Positions 63,461 through 64,000 of a stretch of 64,000 nt of DNA are shown here, in pieces. Each line of letters starts with the position of its first letter. Within the stretch, counting starts at the first letter, position 1. The translations under genes and the position numbers were made by a program. The stretch spans positions 62,001 through 126,000 of the forward strand of contig JBAMDO010000097.1 of NCBI GenBank assembly GCA_037074765.1, given 5' to 3'. The notes beneath the pieces are model-generated. The model worked only from the letters and a program-made list of their open reading frames with translations, had not been told where the DNA came from and made no database searches. This DNA comes from Mansonella perstans. Lineage: Eukaryota > Nematoda > Chromadorea > Rhabditida > Onchocercidae.

Positions 63461-64000
63461 CGTTCTGTTAAATGATATATTTTCCGAGTTCTGGTCTATT
63501 TACGGTATTTACTATAATTCTTATTGGTGAAAAATTGGAAATGGATATTATACTTCATATCATTTCTTTTTTTCTCTTCTTTTAATTTTTTGTCATTTTA
63601 TGTTATATTTTCTAGAAGGTATTACCATTTCAGTGTCTTTACCAAAGATCTTATATTGTTTACTAATTTGCATGCAATAATTAGTAGCAGGATAATTTGC
63701 ATTATCACAACAATAGTAATTATAAATAGAAGTCTCTTATTCTTGATGAGATTTTATCAATGCTAAATGTCTAACGAACAGATCGATGATACATTTAAAT
63801 TTTGAATAAGAGTTAGGCATAAATATTTGATAGGATTTTATATTTCGATTAAAAGGGACCAAGAAGTATACATATCACGGAAAGGAGGTTAGAGTTCAAG
63901 TATCGAGAGCTCGTTGTTGTCATCCCATAATTAATCCCTACTCGGATAGAAATGGTTCAGATAAGATGAACTACGATAAAATGAAGAAGTGTACGATCAA
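63461..64000. other. Downstream flank of the DDX24-like gene, no gene recognised
   Basis: About 540 bases. A plus-strand frame at 63524-63766 is Phe/Ile-rich with no domain. The last 150 bases are less AT-rich and could begin another gene, but nothing can be assigned. Confidence 0.5.

Overview
The window is nuclear DNA of a nematode, most likely a filarial/spirurid worm. It is very AT-rich, its genes are cut into many short exons by GT-AG introns, and it is full of simple repeats. The predicted UNC-47 and RPL15 proteins agree closely with the Caenorhabditis elegans proteins as I know them. The filarial assignment is an inference from base composition and from a BEL/Pao retroelement, not from a search. 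There are no bacterial features, operons or CRISPR arrays.

Layout: (1) about 316-21088, minus strand: a membrane adenylyl cyclase with an intron of about 11 kb. Its 3' half lies beyond the left edge. (2) 21089-27095: repeat-rich intergenic DNA. (3) 27096-31700, minus strand: an 11-exon aladin (AAAS-type WD-repeat nucleoporin) gene with a decayed tRNA-Arg-like sequence in its last intron. (4) 34395-41636, plus strand: the vesicular GABA transporter gene unc-47 (SLC32 family), 9 exons. (5) 44038-45597, plus strand: ribosomal protein L15, 5 exons. (6) 45753-50099 and 52691-56928: a direct duplication of about 4.2-4.3 kb. Each copy carries a minus-strand globin gene, a divergent intergenic region, and the plus-strand first exon of a DDX24/Mak5-type helicase gene. 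(7) 50100-52690, between the copies: a fold-back inverted repeat and a decayed BEL/Pao element. (8) 56667-63460, plus strand: the complete DDX24-like DEAD-box helicase gene, about 19 exons.

Most striking point: the duplicated globin/DDX24 block has split its content. The left copy keeps an intact 176-codon globin but only an orphan DDX24 exon 1, whose splice donor has changed from GT to GC. The right copy keeps the working DDX24 gene, but its globin has a stop at codon 5. A second point is that the adenylyl cyclase C1a domain has Arg in place of its first metal-binding Asp.

Exon coordinates below were read by hand from splice signals, reading phase and protein-family similarity. For the adenylyl cyclase, aladin, unc-47, rpl-15, globin and DDX24 models the exon lengths add up to whole codons. 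The genes look like unrelated housekeeping or neuronal genes and are not a pathway cluster.
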